This document shows, in pieces, positions 24,505 to 34,673 of a DNA stretch of 64,000 bases (positions are counted from its first letter, which is position 1; every line of letters starts with the position of its first letter). Position numbers and translations under genes: made by a program. The notes below the pieces were generated by a model, which did no database searches, was not told where the DNA came from, and saw only the letters and a program-made list of their open reading frames with translations. The stretch comes from Vespa crabro (taxonomy: Eukaryota > Arthropoda > Insecta > Hymenoptera > Vespidae): contig NC_060965.1 of NCBI RefSeq assembly GCF_910589235.1, forward strand, positions 516,001 to 580,000. Reading direction: 5' to 3'.

Positions 24505-25679
24505 TTAAGCGGCATGAACGATGCTATGGCCATAACTGGAGATGGATTTTTCAGCGAGTACAGCGGCTGAATAAGGATAATAATAAAGATGTGCAGCAGG
24601 GGCAGAGGCTGCGTAAGCGAATGGTGCAGCGTGCAACGTAGCGTGTAACAATGGTACAGCCTCCTGGATCGCACTATTCTCGAGAGCTTCCAATTTCTCC
24701 GTCAATTGCTTCGTCTGAAGGGATTCCGATTTCTCGACGACGTTGTCGGCCTTCGAGGTATGAGTGATCACGCTCGGTGCTACGGGTGTTAAAGCAGAAA
24801 CGAGGGGAGTAGCTGCCAAGTAGGAGAGAGTCGCAGGTGCAGTCTGTTGATGAAGGATGAGTTGTCCGTAAGATTCGCTTTTCTCCGAGAGTTGTCTGCT
24901 CTTATCGGACTCGTTTCTTTCTTGAGACTCGGATAATTGCTCCGTTCTTTCCGAAGCCTTAACGGCTACTGCCGGTGTCGTTGAAACGTTGGAAACATTG
25001 GTATTAATCGCTTGTCGACCGACGTTCTCGAGTAACTGTTTGTTCCGTTCAGAGGATTCCAATTTCTCCGAGGTCTCTTGCGTTTTTTTCTCAGATTTCT
25101 CTGACAAATGTTTGATTTCAGTTATCGCGATTGGTGCTGCTGAAACAACAGGAGTAGCCTGTGTTAAGTAGGAAACGGCCGTTGCCGGTGCTGAATGATG
25201 AACGATCGAATGTCCGTGAGATTCTATTGTTTTCTCAGCGACAATGGCCGCAGCCTTGGCCACTGGTAACACCGGTTCGATGGTTTTTACCAATGGAACG
25301 GCCGGTCCAACCACCGGCGCAACCGAATGAACCACACTGTTCCCGTGGGATTCGATGCTCTTTTCGGATATGAGATTTCCTACGATAGCTGGCACGATTT
25401 CGCTTGGTTTCGCCAGCGCAACGGCCAACAGACAGGATAGGACCACCTGTGAATAAAACAAATTGTTCTGATTTCTCTAAATTTATGACATTTTTTTCTT
25501 TTATATTTTTGAAGAATCCATTTATAAATAATTCGATCTAAATCGTCCGACTTGTGGAGAAATTTTTGGAATCGTGTAAGCGGAAATTGAAAATATCGGA
25601 CATCGTTAGGTATTTTCATCAGGGTTCGCATTTTTCATTTAAACAATCGTTTTGTAAATCGGCTCACCAGCTTGAACAT
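24505..25679 (-). CDS. Secreted cuticle-type protein with SHGHSIVH repeats
   Basis: Two exons: 25679-25668 (ATG TTC AAG CTG) and 25446-24505, joined at phase 0, giving 317 aa. MFKL is followed by VVLSCLLAVALAKPSE, a clear signal peptide with probable cleavage after ALA. The mature protein has Ala/Pro/Val-rich arms carrying four copies of a motif EK-x-I/S-x-S-H/Y-G-x-S/L-I/V-V/L-H (for example EKTIESHGHSIVH and the C-terminal EKSISSYGHSIVH). In the middle is a Ser/Glu/Lys-rich, coiled-coil-like stretch with LSEKSE and QLSEKSES. Similar SYGHSIVH motifs are known to me from insect cuticular proteins. TATATAAA on the minus strand (25760-25753) lies 81 bp before the ATG. It is the largest protein of the cluster; the split charged/Ala-rich layout is unlike the others. 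Confidence 0.85.
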
Positions 25680-25752
25680 GTCGGAGCTTCTTCGTTTCCC
25701 AGCTGCGCTTTGAGAATCTGCGACTGATCTGCACGGATGAGGTTCTCCAAGG

Positions 25753-25760
25753 TTTATATA
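25753..25760 (-). promoter_or_regulatory. TATA box of the SHGHSIVH-repeat gene
   Basis: TATATAAA on the minus strand, 81 bp upstream of the ATG at 25679. Confidence 0.7.
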
Positions 25761-26455
25761 GTAGAAGACTTCCGTGCTCTTCGAAAGACCTTCGGATACA
25801 GGTCTGTTCAGTAGTAACACCCTGTCTGGTTATATACTACAGCTTCGTCAGGATCGAGTAGATCGAGTAAATGACGAATCGTAATCGCGCTTGGTTATTG
25901 AAATTTACATAAAAGCAAAATGTCTAAAACTTTTGTAAATTCTCAAGCAAGTCCTTAACGATATAACTATCTAGTCTATATGAGTTTAAATAAATTAATT
26001 ATTGCATATTGGAGTAATTAACGTAATTTTTTAATATCCTAAAGAACGTTTATTCGGATGAAACGATATATTTCTTTTAGAAATATTATATTTCTAGAGG
26101 CGAATAAACGTTCAATTGTATATTATTTAACGATATTATAAAAAGATACATTGAGAATATATAAAACATAGGAGTCGTTGACCGAAAACGACTGAAGATA
26201 GTTGCTTACGTCCGAGATTCCATCAAGGACGTATCGAGATCTCGATTAGATAGAGGTTGACGACCCTTCTTAAAGATCATTTGTAAATTTAAAATTTAAA
26301 TTATTTCAAGCCGATGATATTCTTCTCTTCGTTATCGGTCCACCAGGATATCCTGGTAGCCCATGAGCTCGTGTCGATTTTTCTGCGAATCGATTCAGTC
26401 GAGTAAAACCGGACCTCTCTCTCTCTCTCTCTCTCTCCCTCTCTCTCCCTCTCCC

Positions 26456-26504
<49 letters not shown>

Positions 26505-27806
26505 TACCTCGCGTGATTTTTCCAAGAGGACCAACCTTCTTGCTTGCAAGGTCTGCATTTCGTACTTATTTCCCTCATGTCCGTAACTTCCATTGTTTTT
26601 ATATTCTCGCTTCGTGTATTCCGGTTTCTTTATCTTTGACGGCTCTCTTCGCTTGTCTATCTTATCCTCTTTCGTTTATCCTCAAGGATAATCGTGTCTC
26701 GAAGAAAAATTTTTCTTTCGACATATCAAAGATGGAAAATTTAAAATATTTGATCTCGACTGAGGATCCTCGAAATTTGTGATAAAATAAAAAGGATTCG
26801 TTTATAATTTGCATTAATATTTTCCCCGTGAATATCGATTACTCATATGAAGCTGTAAAAAACAAAAAAAAAATGTTGTTGTTTTATTTCACGAAGAAGT
26901 GCTTAAATACAAAAATCTAACAAAGCTACGAATATGACACATGGCCGACGTGTCGATGGGACTTGCGCTCAAGTGCACATTTTCATAAAGATGAATACAT
27001 TTCGGATCGATCCAATTACGTAACTTTAATTATATAATCTATCGGAAATGAGTATGTACCTGGATTGTGAAAGAGTTAAAATGTATTTACTCCGTCGTCC
27101 TGGTATTAGTACTGAACGTTATTGATATTATTATGTAATAATACTTTGAGCATTCAGAAAAGCGAGTTAATAGCCCGTTATCCTATATGCCGCGAATGTA
27201 TATACGTGCTGTCTATGTATTTTTTATATAATACGCATAGAACGATAAACGAAGTTTTAAAGTAACGGATGAAAATGTCCAAGAAGTGTCGGTCGTTATG
27301 CGACCGGAATAAGAAATTCGACATCGACGAGTCACGAAATCGATCGTGTTTCGATTCGCGTTGGTCAATCTCAATTACATAAGGTCAAAGTGTATTTCTG
27401 TGACTCGAAGAATTCCTCTTAGACAATAGATACGTTATCTTTTCGGATGAAGTACTTTGAAAAATGTTCCTATAGAAATTGTCAAACTCCGATAGGAAGG
27501 GATAAGATGGGACTCGGATCTTGGAGAACAAAAACAAAAAAAAAAAAAACGAAAAAAGAATAAAAGAAAAACAAAAAGGAAGGGAAAAAAAAGAGCGAGA
27601 AAACAAGTGAAATAAACGAAATAACAAAAACAAGATAATTTTGTGAGGAGATAGAAAAGGAATTTATTGATCGATCATGATAATATCAACGAGGTAAGAT
27701 CCAATGTCTCGTCCAAATGTCTAAGGTGATCTGTAACAGCCGGTTTGAATGTCGTTATGACTAGAGAATCAGAGCCGAAGTCGTTCTCCCTCTCTGCGTT
27801 TCTCTT
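25761..27806. other. 2.0-kb intergenic region
   Basis: No supported gene. Contains the TC microsatellite at 26414-26501 and an A-rich run (27532-27592). ORFs over the TC repeat (26301-26782, both strands) are repeat translations. Confidence 0.6.
26414..26501. repeat. (TC)n microsatellite
   Basis: Slightly interrupted TC repeat of about 88 bp. Confidence 0.95.
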
Positions 27807-28133
27807 TCAGTGGATGTATCCAGCGACGAGGGGTGCGTGGGCGGCATAGGCAAGGGGGGCATGAGCGACGACAGCAGGCTGAGCCGCGACGACGGGAGCA
27901 GTTTTGACGATCGGGGTCGCATAGGCAAGAGGAGCTGCGTGAGCCGCGACGACGGGGGTGGCAGCTACGAGCGGGCTCTTCACCGAGACCTTGTAGGTAT
28001 TGGAGTAGCTGGTGGCGACCGGTACGGCGGTATGGGCAACGGCCACTGCAGGGAGAGCTGGAGCGAGATAGCCTGGTGCTGGTGCGCTAGCAACGCAGCC
28101 AATGAGGGCGACGAGTACAGCGAACTTGTACAT
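27807..28133 (-). CDS. Small Ala-rich secreted (cuticle-type) protein, intronless
   Basis: Single exon of 108 aa, no intron. The signal peptide MYKFAVLVALIGCVASA is followed by PAPGYLAPALPAV, then the cluster motif VATSYSNTYK (about residue 40), then Ala/Val/Pro repeats (TPVVAAHAAPLAYA, AAHAPLVAGYIH) that end in His. AATAAAAGG on the minus strand (about 28232-28222) is the likely TATA box, about 95 bp before the ATG. The long plus-strand ORF over the same bases is an antisense shadow of the GCN-rich codons. The VATSY(A/S)NTY motif is shared with the genes at 31295 and 33499, so these three form a subfamily. Confidence 0.85.
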   Translation of the reverse strand: MYKFAVLVALIGCVASAPAPGYLAPALPAVAVAHTAVPVATSYSNTYKVSVKSPLVAATPVVAAHAAPLAYATPIVKTAPVVAAQPAVVAHAPLAYAAHAPLVAGYIH

Positions 28134-28221
28134 GGTTTCTTCTTGATTCTTCGATATGCGAGACTATTCGAAGTTTAAACGTTGCTCGAGAGCGAGTGAT
28201 GCCAGACTACGAGAGTAGTCG

Positions 28222-28232
28222 CCCTTTTATTC
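28222..28232 (-). promoter_or_regulatory. TATA-like box of intronless cuticle-type gene
   Basis: Minus-strand GAATAAAAGGG, about 95 bp upstream of the ATG at 28133. Confidence 0.55.
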
Positions 28233-28233
28233 G

Positions 28234-28369
28234 AAGAGACTGACCTCTCCCACCAAAACTCCCGAATGGCTTTCCTGCGAGTCCTGTTGCTACTCGCTCT
28301 ACAGTTTACCACTCCTGTCTGATTTCCTCCTACCCTACCTTACTTATCTCTCTCTCTCTCACGCGCGCG

Positions 28370-28414
<45 letters not shown>

Positions 28415-29911
28415 TCTCTTTCTCTTCCTTTCCTTTCGGTCTCCTTCAGGGTCTTTCAATAGTCTTTCAATATTTTTTTCTTTCCACTTACCACGTTCGA
28501 GAAACATTGCCAAGGATCAACAACAAGGGCCCTTACGATCTTCGAGAGAATCCGGGATCGTTATCGTTTGCCTCATGCGTATCTTAGCCTAGGCAAGTTT
28601 AACGAACGTTAAAGACACGTTCTTACTTCCTAGTCCCATGGAACGTAAAACCGATGGTTCGGAAATACCTCGAGCGAATTACGATAAGCTGTCGCTTGAC
28701 GGGCCTTCGCATATTAAATGCTTAAATTATTATTAGAGAGATTATCTAATAGTAATATAATGAATCATTTCTATTTCAATATTAATGGACGCAAACTAAA
28801 GACTAATTTAACAATTTACTTTACTATTTAGGTGATATTTGACAATCGTATATTATTCACGTAGAACGATCATCTGGAATGGTCAGGGTTGTGTAATTAT
28901 GGTAATTCGAGAATTTGCATAATAGAAGAAGGTATAAAGAGATATATAATATATAATCGTTGGCCATATGCAAATGGACACAAGACAATGGTGATTGGGA
29001 TATTAATTAATTGGCACGATTTCTATCGTAATCGTACGTTTATTTTGGTAACAAGCACAGACGGCGAAACATTGTAGCTATTATGCGCTTATCCCGATGA
29101 GTTGTGTACAATACGATATTGAGCAACTTGGCGCGAAACTACTTGAACGCCTACTTACGAGGACATTGTCGTTTCTAGGAGAGCAAGGGAGGGGCTATTA
29201 CAAGAGACGTTGTCGTGACACAATCCGCGAAAGTAGATGCTCGACTTACTTAATTTCACGTACGTAACGTATGTACGTGAGATGGAGCAAACTTGTTCGT
29301 TATTTTTTCGGATACGAAAGATTTCTCCCTCTCTCCCTAATCTCCCTCTTTCTGACCACCTCCCACTTCTCTCGGCGTCTCATAATTATCTTGTTAAATG
29401 GCATGACCACGAAAATAAATAAAAACATTAATTCGTTCGCAATTACATAATTTCCCACGAACTTGAAGTATTCACGCGGCTTTTAAGATGTTAAATAGAT
29501 ATCTCGAGGAAAAGGAGAACGCGTGCGGTTACTACTTTCGAGTAGTCGAGTATCGCAAGAGAAAAAGATAAATATTAAAGTCGGAGAGGAGAGAGTAGAA
29601 GAAGACGAATCATGAAACGTGAAGAAGAAGAAGAAGAAGAAGAAGAAAAAGAAGAAGGAGCGGTCACGGTCGAAGAGACGGTCGGTCTCGCGTACGCCAA
29701 GCCCCTTCTCCCTGATTTTGACAATACATATTTTCGCAACGAACGGCATATACGATTCGGTTTCTCCGGGCCTTTCTTCTTGCGATCTTAATCTCCTAAT
29801 CGACGAAATTGTAATCCGGAAGTCCTTGGCCCGGTAGTCGGTGCCAAGAGCGTTCATCGAGGAACCAGTTTTTTTACTTTCTTTACATCGATTCTAGGGG
29901 CGTGGAGGAGC
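28234..29911. other. Intergenic region between divergent cuticle-type genes
   Basis: No supported gene. Contains a TC/CG-rich repeat (28348-28412) and an AAG/GAA-rich tract (29618-29661). The flanking genes at 27807 (minus) and 30019 (plus) point away from each other. Confidence 0.6.
28348..28412. repeat. (TC)n microsatellite with a central CG-rich interruption
   Basis: TC repeats on both sides of ACGCGCGCGCC. Confidence 0.95.
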
Positions 29912-29950
29912 TATAAAAAAGGCTATGTCTTTTGGGAATGGCATCAGTCA
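29912..29950 (+). promoter_or_regulatory. TATA box and initiator of gene at 30019
   Basis: TATAAAAA at 29912-29919 is followed by TCAGTC at 29944-29949, an arthropod Inr (TCAGT), at the expected distance. The predicted start is A29946, giving a 73-nt 5' UTR. Confidence 0.75.
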
Positions 29951-30018
29951 GTCGATTGACAGTATCGTCATAAGTCGTTGCAAATAGAAACGAGTGAGGA
30001 CACCGAAGAAATTCAACC

Positions 30019-30315
30019 ATGTACAAGCTCGTTGTATTGGCCGTACTCGTAGCCTGCGCTACAGCTGCACCTGCCCCTGCGCCAGGACACCTTGGTGCAC
30101 CTGTTGTAGCCGCTGCACCTCTCGTCGCTGCTGCACCAGCCGTGGCTTACTCGACTCATCCAGCGAGCCTCGCCTACACCGCACATGCACCGGCTCTTGC
30201 CTACACCGCTCATGCAGCCCCAGTTGCCTATGCCGCACATGCATCCCCGGTTGCATATACCGCACACACTTCTCAGATCGCTTACGCCGCACCAGCTGTC
30301 AGTTTCGTTCACTAA
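30019..30315 (+). CDS. Small Ala-rich secreted (cuticle-type) protein, intronless
   Basis: Single exon of 98 aa. The signal peptide MYKLVVLAVLVACATA is followed by APAPAPGHLGAPVVAAAPLV and then a tandem array of about eight-residue units of the form YTAHAPALA / YAAHASPVA, ending SFVH. It has a TATA/Inr pair upstream and AATAAA at 30483-30488 as the likely poly(A) signal. It keeps the MYKL start of the two-exon cluster members but has no intron. The overlapping plus-frame ORF (29994-30473) and two minus-frame ORFs are shadows. Confidence 0.85.
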   Translation: MYKLVVLAVLVACATAAPAPAPGHLGAPVVAAAPLVAAAPAVAYSTHPASLAYTAHAPALAYTAHAAPVAYAAHASPVAYTAHTSQIAYAAPAVSFVH

Positions 30316-30880
30316 ATCACGAGGATACCGTGGTTATCGATGAACGATCGATCGAATTGGAACGACAATTCAAAGAGAACCACGACTGCGACCGACCGAT
30401 CTGTCTTTTTCTTTTTGATTTCATCATGAATCTTAATGTTATATACGTTGTTAGGAAAACCTTACGATTATGATAAATATCTAATAAATGTTATTAATGC
30501 ATTTCAATTGAAATCTATGTTTTTTCTTTTCCTTCTTTTTCTTGTCTTTCGATACCTTTCTCTTCTGTTTCTTTTTCAACCTTCGTTATTGGTTCATATT
30601 CTTGGAAACGAATATAATATCAGTTCTCTTCCAAATTTATCTTTTCTATACTTTGATTATTGAAAAGATCATGTCTTTTGATCATGTCTACGATGAGTTA
30701 CGTGTACTAATTAATAAAGTAATTAATATATGTACATATTATCAAGCGTTATCCTCACGAGTCGGATACATATGTATAAAATAAATCCTGCAGAAAATCT
30801 TTTTCAAAAATAACGAAATGTAAGATATTGAACCTATTTAATATTCTTTACTTCTCTCTGTTTTCTCAAAAGTAGAGCAC

Positions 30881-30914
<34 letters not shown>

Positions 30915-31294
30915 GTATATATCATATATGGAAAATAAATGTATAAGATAAATTTGGAACTTCGTTCTGTGCCATGATCGTAACAATTGAAAGATTATAA
31001 AAAAATCTTTAGTATGAAATTCTAGTAAAGTTTGTTAAAACAATTAGAAAATAAGATATCTAGCAAGATAATTTGGTGATGATAATTTCAAATGGGACAA
31101 GGTACTATTCGTTGAAATAATTTGCAAATAAGATATCTAGCAAGATAATTTGGTGATGATAATTTCAAATGGGACAAGGTACGATTCGTTGGAATAATTT
31201 GAAAATAAGATATCAAGATAAAATTGTTGCTTTATTTATCAAAAAGAATAATCTGGTCATGGCGAAATAAATATTAATCTAGAGCATGGTCTTT
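30316..31294. other. Intergenic, between convergent cuticle-type genes
   Basis: No supported gene. Includes AATAAA at 30483-30488, a TA tract at 30881-30901, and the 77-bp tandem repeat at 31048-31225. Confidence 0.6.
31048..31225. repeat. 77-bp tandem repeat, about 2.3 copies
   Basis: ATAAGATATC starts at 31051, 31128 and 31205. The first two units are almost identical over 77 bp and the third is partial. The repeat lies just beyond the 3' end of the gene at 31295. Confidence 0.9.
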
Positions 31295-31726
31295 TTAATG
31301 GATGACAGCAAGGGGTGCAGCCTTGATGAGAGCAGGGGCAGCGACAACTGGAGCAGCGTGTACGAGGGGTGCAGCAGCGTGGACGACCGGAGTTGCAGCA
31401 TGGACGACCGGAGTTGCAGCATGGACGACCGGAGCCGCAGCTACGAAGGGTGCAGTTTTGACGATGGCAGGAGCAGCCGCTACGACCGGTGCGGTTTTGA
31501 CGAGGGCTGGTGCAGCTACGAGGGCCGGTGCGGCTGCTACGAGCGGTGCAGCTTTGATGACCGGTGCTCTGTAAGTGTTAGCGTAGCTGGTAGCAACCGG
31601 GATGGTGTGAGCCACTGCAACTGCTGGTGCAGCTGCCACGACCGGCGCAGCGACCGGTGTTATCAATCCTCCTGGTGCCGCGGAAACGCAAGCCAAGAGT
31701 GCGACGAATGATACCAGCTTGAACAT
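31295..31726 (-). CDS. Ala/Val/Pro-rich secreted (cuticle-type) protein, intronless
   Basis: Single exon of 143 aa. The start MFKLVSFVALLACVSA was chosen as the ATG at 31726 because it opens a signal peptide; 30 in-frame codons upstream are 5' UTR. The mature protein starts APGGLITPVAAP, contains VATSYANTYRAP, then long AAP/VV arrays with VVHAATP repeated in tandem, and ends APLAVIH. TATATAAAAGG-like sequence on the minus strand (about 31827-31817) is the TATA box. The N-terminus MFKLVSF...AAPGGLI is nearly the same as that of the two-exon gene at 45383, which has an intron right after MFKLV. The long plus-strand ORFs here are antisense shadows. Confidence 0.87.
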   Translation of the reverse strand: MFKLVSFVALLACVSAAPGGLITPVAAPVVAAAPAVAVAHTIPVATSYANTYRAPVIKAAPLVAAAPALVAAPALVKTAPVVAAAPAIVKTAPFVAAAPVVHAATPVVHAATPVVHAAAPLVHAAPVVAAPALIKAAPLAVIH

Positions 31727-31816
31727 CTTCGTAAGTTTTTCTTGACTACTCGTTGTCTTCGAAACTTCGAAACGTTGCTGCTTATCGAATGATGCTCGTT
31801 GGTAGAACTGGCCCAC

Positions 31817-31827
31817 CTTTTATATGC
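31817..31827 (-). promoter_or_regulatory. TATA box of gene at 31295-31726
   Basis: Minus-strand CATATAAAAGG, about 95 bp before the ATG. Confidence 0.75.
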
Positions 31828-33404
31828 CTCGTACCAATGAAATCTGACATTGGCGGCGTCGCGCAAGGTGTTACAACGGCGTCCTTCTCATCGGCGTACG
31901 TTCACTCGATTCCGGTCGGGACAAGAACGATCTTTATTTACAGGAACCTTGATCACCGTCTGTACCTATGCAGGATATTATCTTGCCCTTCGATTCTTCC
32001 AATAAGGCGATCTGGGTGGAGCCCGGACAAACGATGACCCTGCTCCAATAAAGTATACGCATTGTGGAGAATAAATAAGTAATGCGAATTTTCGAATTCA
32101 CTCGAGATTTTTAGCCTCCTTTTGGATTCTCGAAATTTTCTCTTACATCGATGTCACGACACGAGAAAAGGGATTGATTCGGATAACTTTTCAACAACAA
32201 AAACAATTAAAATTAACGAGTATTAATTAGACCAATGTATGTGTGTCGTGCAAGTTATATAATTGATTTCACTTGCGATACGCAAGTACATGCATAATCT
32301 AACATTATACTACTAGGTCATCTATCGTATTAAGAATTTTCATGTATTTTCGTATATTTTTCTTGCGCAATGATCCTTCAAGTACGATAACGAAGTATCA
32401 AAGTCCTGTTCGTAAACAAGTTGCATTTCATAATGCTTGAATATCTGTCGATAATCGAAAAGGTTAACGAACGTCGACGGTCGCGATAGAATTTCTTCGC
32501 GTCGGTGGAACATTCGAGTAGATTGAGGGTAAATTGATTTATCTCGATCGGATGTCAACTATCAATCTTTTCGAGTTCTTGCTTTCGGTCGAATACACGC
32601 TATTATTTGCTTCGTCCCATTTACCCGCACGTACGAGACTCGCTTTGTTGTGCAATCGACGAGAGAATAATAATTCTGTTATGTCGAAAGAATCGACTTT
32701 TTGATTTTAAAGCTACCCAATATTCAAAGCTCGATCGAATTATTAAAGAACGGTTTAGTCGAATAATAATTAATGCGATATTAGAATGATTCTTTAACGA
32801 AGAACTCGTCCGTGAACGAAATGAAATCGATATACGAGTAAATATGTCTGTTGATAAGAATAAAAATTTGATCATAATGGATCATTGGATGATTTTGAGA
32901 CGTTGATGGCATTTCACCGTAAATGAAAGAAAAAGATCGATCATGGCGCGTATAATGCCACCGAAGGAACCTCCCTCATCCTTGACCCACTTTCGAATTT
33001 CACTTCTCGTCGTCTATTTCATTTTTCTCCTCTTATTCCTTTTTTTTAAACTCGTATCGCAGCTTTTAACTTTTTGACAGGTAGACCGTACACCGGTTCT
33101 AAGATAAGCCTATAAAACACCACCGTGAATCTCAGTGATGTTCGAAACATCGACGGAGGCTCGTTCGACTTTTTTTTTCTTCTCTCGCCGATATACGCCG
33201 CTCGTATACGTTTCAGGTAAAAAATCAAATAGAGAAAATAACACGTTGTCAATAATTCAAGGGAAATTAATTACATGCATGATATATTTTTCTTTTTCTT
33301 TTTTTTTTGGGGTGGGGGGGAAGAGAGATTGGTGATAATCGTAGCAGTACGTGACGGTGGATGGATTGATTCAGTCGTCGCGTGTAGATATTATGTACAA
33401 TCAT

Positions 33405-33439
<35 letters not shown>

Positions 33440-33498
33440 CTTTCTATTAACGGAAACTATCGATTAGGATGGATCGTCGATGCGTTTGAGTTCCGGTA
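31828..33498. other. 1.7-kb intergenic region
   Basis: No supported gene. Contains a T/G-rich run with GGGGTGGGGGGG (33297-33320) and a TA tract (33403-33440). Confidence 0.6.
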
Positions 33499-34598
33499 TC
33501 AATGATAGTAACTACCATGGCCGTATCCGTATCCGTGTCCGAGCCCGTATCCGTATCCCAGACCATAACCAAGCGAATGGCCATAAGTGGTGACCGAAGG
33601 TGGGATACTATATCCGTGGCTATAGCTGATGGCTGGAGCCACGGCTGGAGCTGCATAAGTTATAGCGGGTGCGGCATAAGCTACTTTCGCGATCGCCGGT
33701 GCCGCATAAGCGACTTTGGTCACCGCAGGTGCCGCAACCGCGACTTTGGTCACCGTAGGAGCCAACGCGACCTGAGAAAAATAAAATGAACAGAATATAT
33801 ATCTTCTTACTCTTCGAGATACTATCGTTTCTTGCCTCAAATCGAACTACTTTGTTTTTTCTTTTGTTTTGTTTTTTTAACGTAGATTCTCTCTTTTTTA
33901 CCTTGTACGTGTTTGCATAGCTTGTCGCGACGGGGGCATGATAAGCGAGGCCAGACGAGTAAGCTGGTGCAACTGCAATTCCATGACCCAAACCGTATCC
34001 TCCATAACCGTATCCACCATAACCGTATCCACCGTATCCCGAATACAATCCGGCGGAGGCGTAAGCCACGAGTGCGAAGATAATGAGCTGAAAATAGATG
34101 TGCGCGGATGCATTTTTGTTTTCCTTTTAACGACAAAAAAATCTAAAAGATTGGATTTAAAAAGTTTTCGCTTTATTCTACGTCACGTCGCGATTGAAGA
34201 TTTTTTACTTACTCAAGGATTATCGTCGTGCCGCGAGCTACAATGTTTAAAGTTCAATTTAAATGTTACGAATTACTCACGTTATTCTCCGAGCTATTTT
34301 AAATACACATTGCATACGAGCAATTGGATGGCTTTATCATTGTATGCGATAACGGTCACGTTTTTATATGCGTTACTTACTTTCTCGAAAGTCAAGAAAA
34401 ATATACACGTATATACATGCGCGACACTCGCTTCGTAATTTCCCCTACTGATTACCATATAAAATGCATCGGTGGGAAAGTACATATATATTTTATATAA
34501 AAAATATTATCGAGATAGATTTGAAAAAGAGATTATCGAGATAAATATTTAATTCCTATTTCCACGATCGTAGTAAACCAACTCACCAACTTGAACAT
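33499..34598 (-). CDS. Gly/Tyr- and Ala-rich secreted (cuticle-type) protein
   Basis: Three exons: 34598-34587 (ATG TTC AAG TTG), 34087-33902 and 33771-33499, all phase 0 with GT/AG, giving 156 aa. The signal peptide is split by the first intron (MFKL / LIIFALVAYASA). The mature protein starts GLYSGYGGYGYGGYGYGGYG, a classic glycine/tyrosine cuticle pattern, and reaches VATSYANTYK at the end of exon 2. Exon 3 has repeated VTKVAVAAPA / IAKVAYAAPA units, then a second Gly/Tyr block (GYGLGYGYGLGHGYGYGHG) ending SYYH. TATATAAG on the minus strand (34673-34666) lies 75 bp before the ATG. Both the Ala-type and Gly-type cuticle patterns are present in one protein. Confidence 0.87.
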
Positions 34599-34665
34599 GT
34601 TGTCTGATTGTTGAATGTTGTCAGTAGGTACCGTAGACCGACTAAAGAGCGTACCTAGTGTATCA

Positions 34666-34673
34666 CTTATATA
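34666..34673 (-). promoter_or_regulatory. TATA box of Gly/Tyr-rich gene
   Basis: TATATAAG on the minus strand, 75 bp upstream of the ATG at 34598. Confidence 0.7.

Noticed and set aside
26301..26782. Arg/Glu-rich and Ser/Leu-rich ORFs on both strands
   Set aside because: Translation of the (TC)n microsatellite at 26414-26501.
27810..28178. 122-aa plus-strand Asp/Gly-rich ORF
   Set aside because: Antisense of the cuticle-type gene at 27807-28133; no start context or domain.
31286..31711. Plus-strand ORFs over the Ala-rich gene (141 aa Ser/Asp-rich and 90 aa Ala/Thr-rich)
   Set aside because: Antisense shadows: GCN-rich Ala codons read backwards rarely give stops. The minus strand has the signal peptide, TATA box and family motif.
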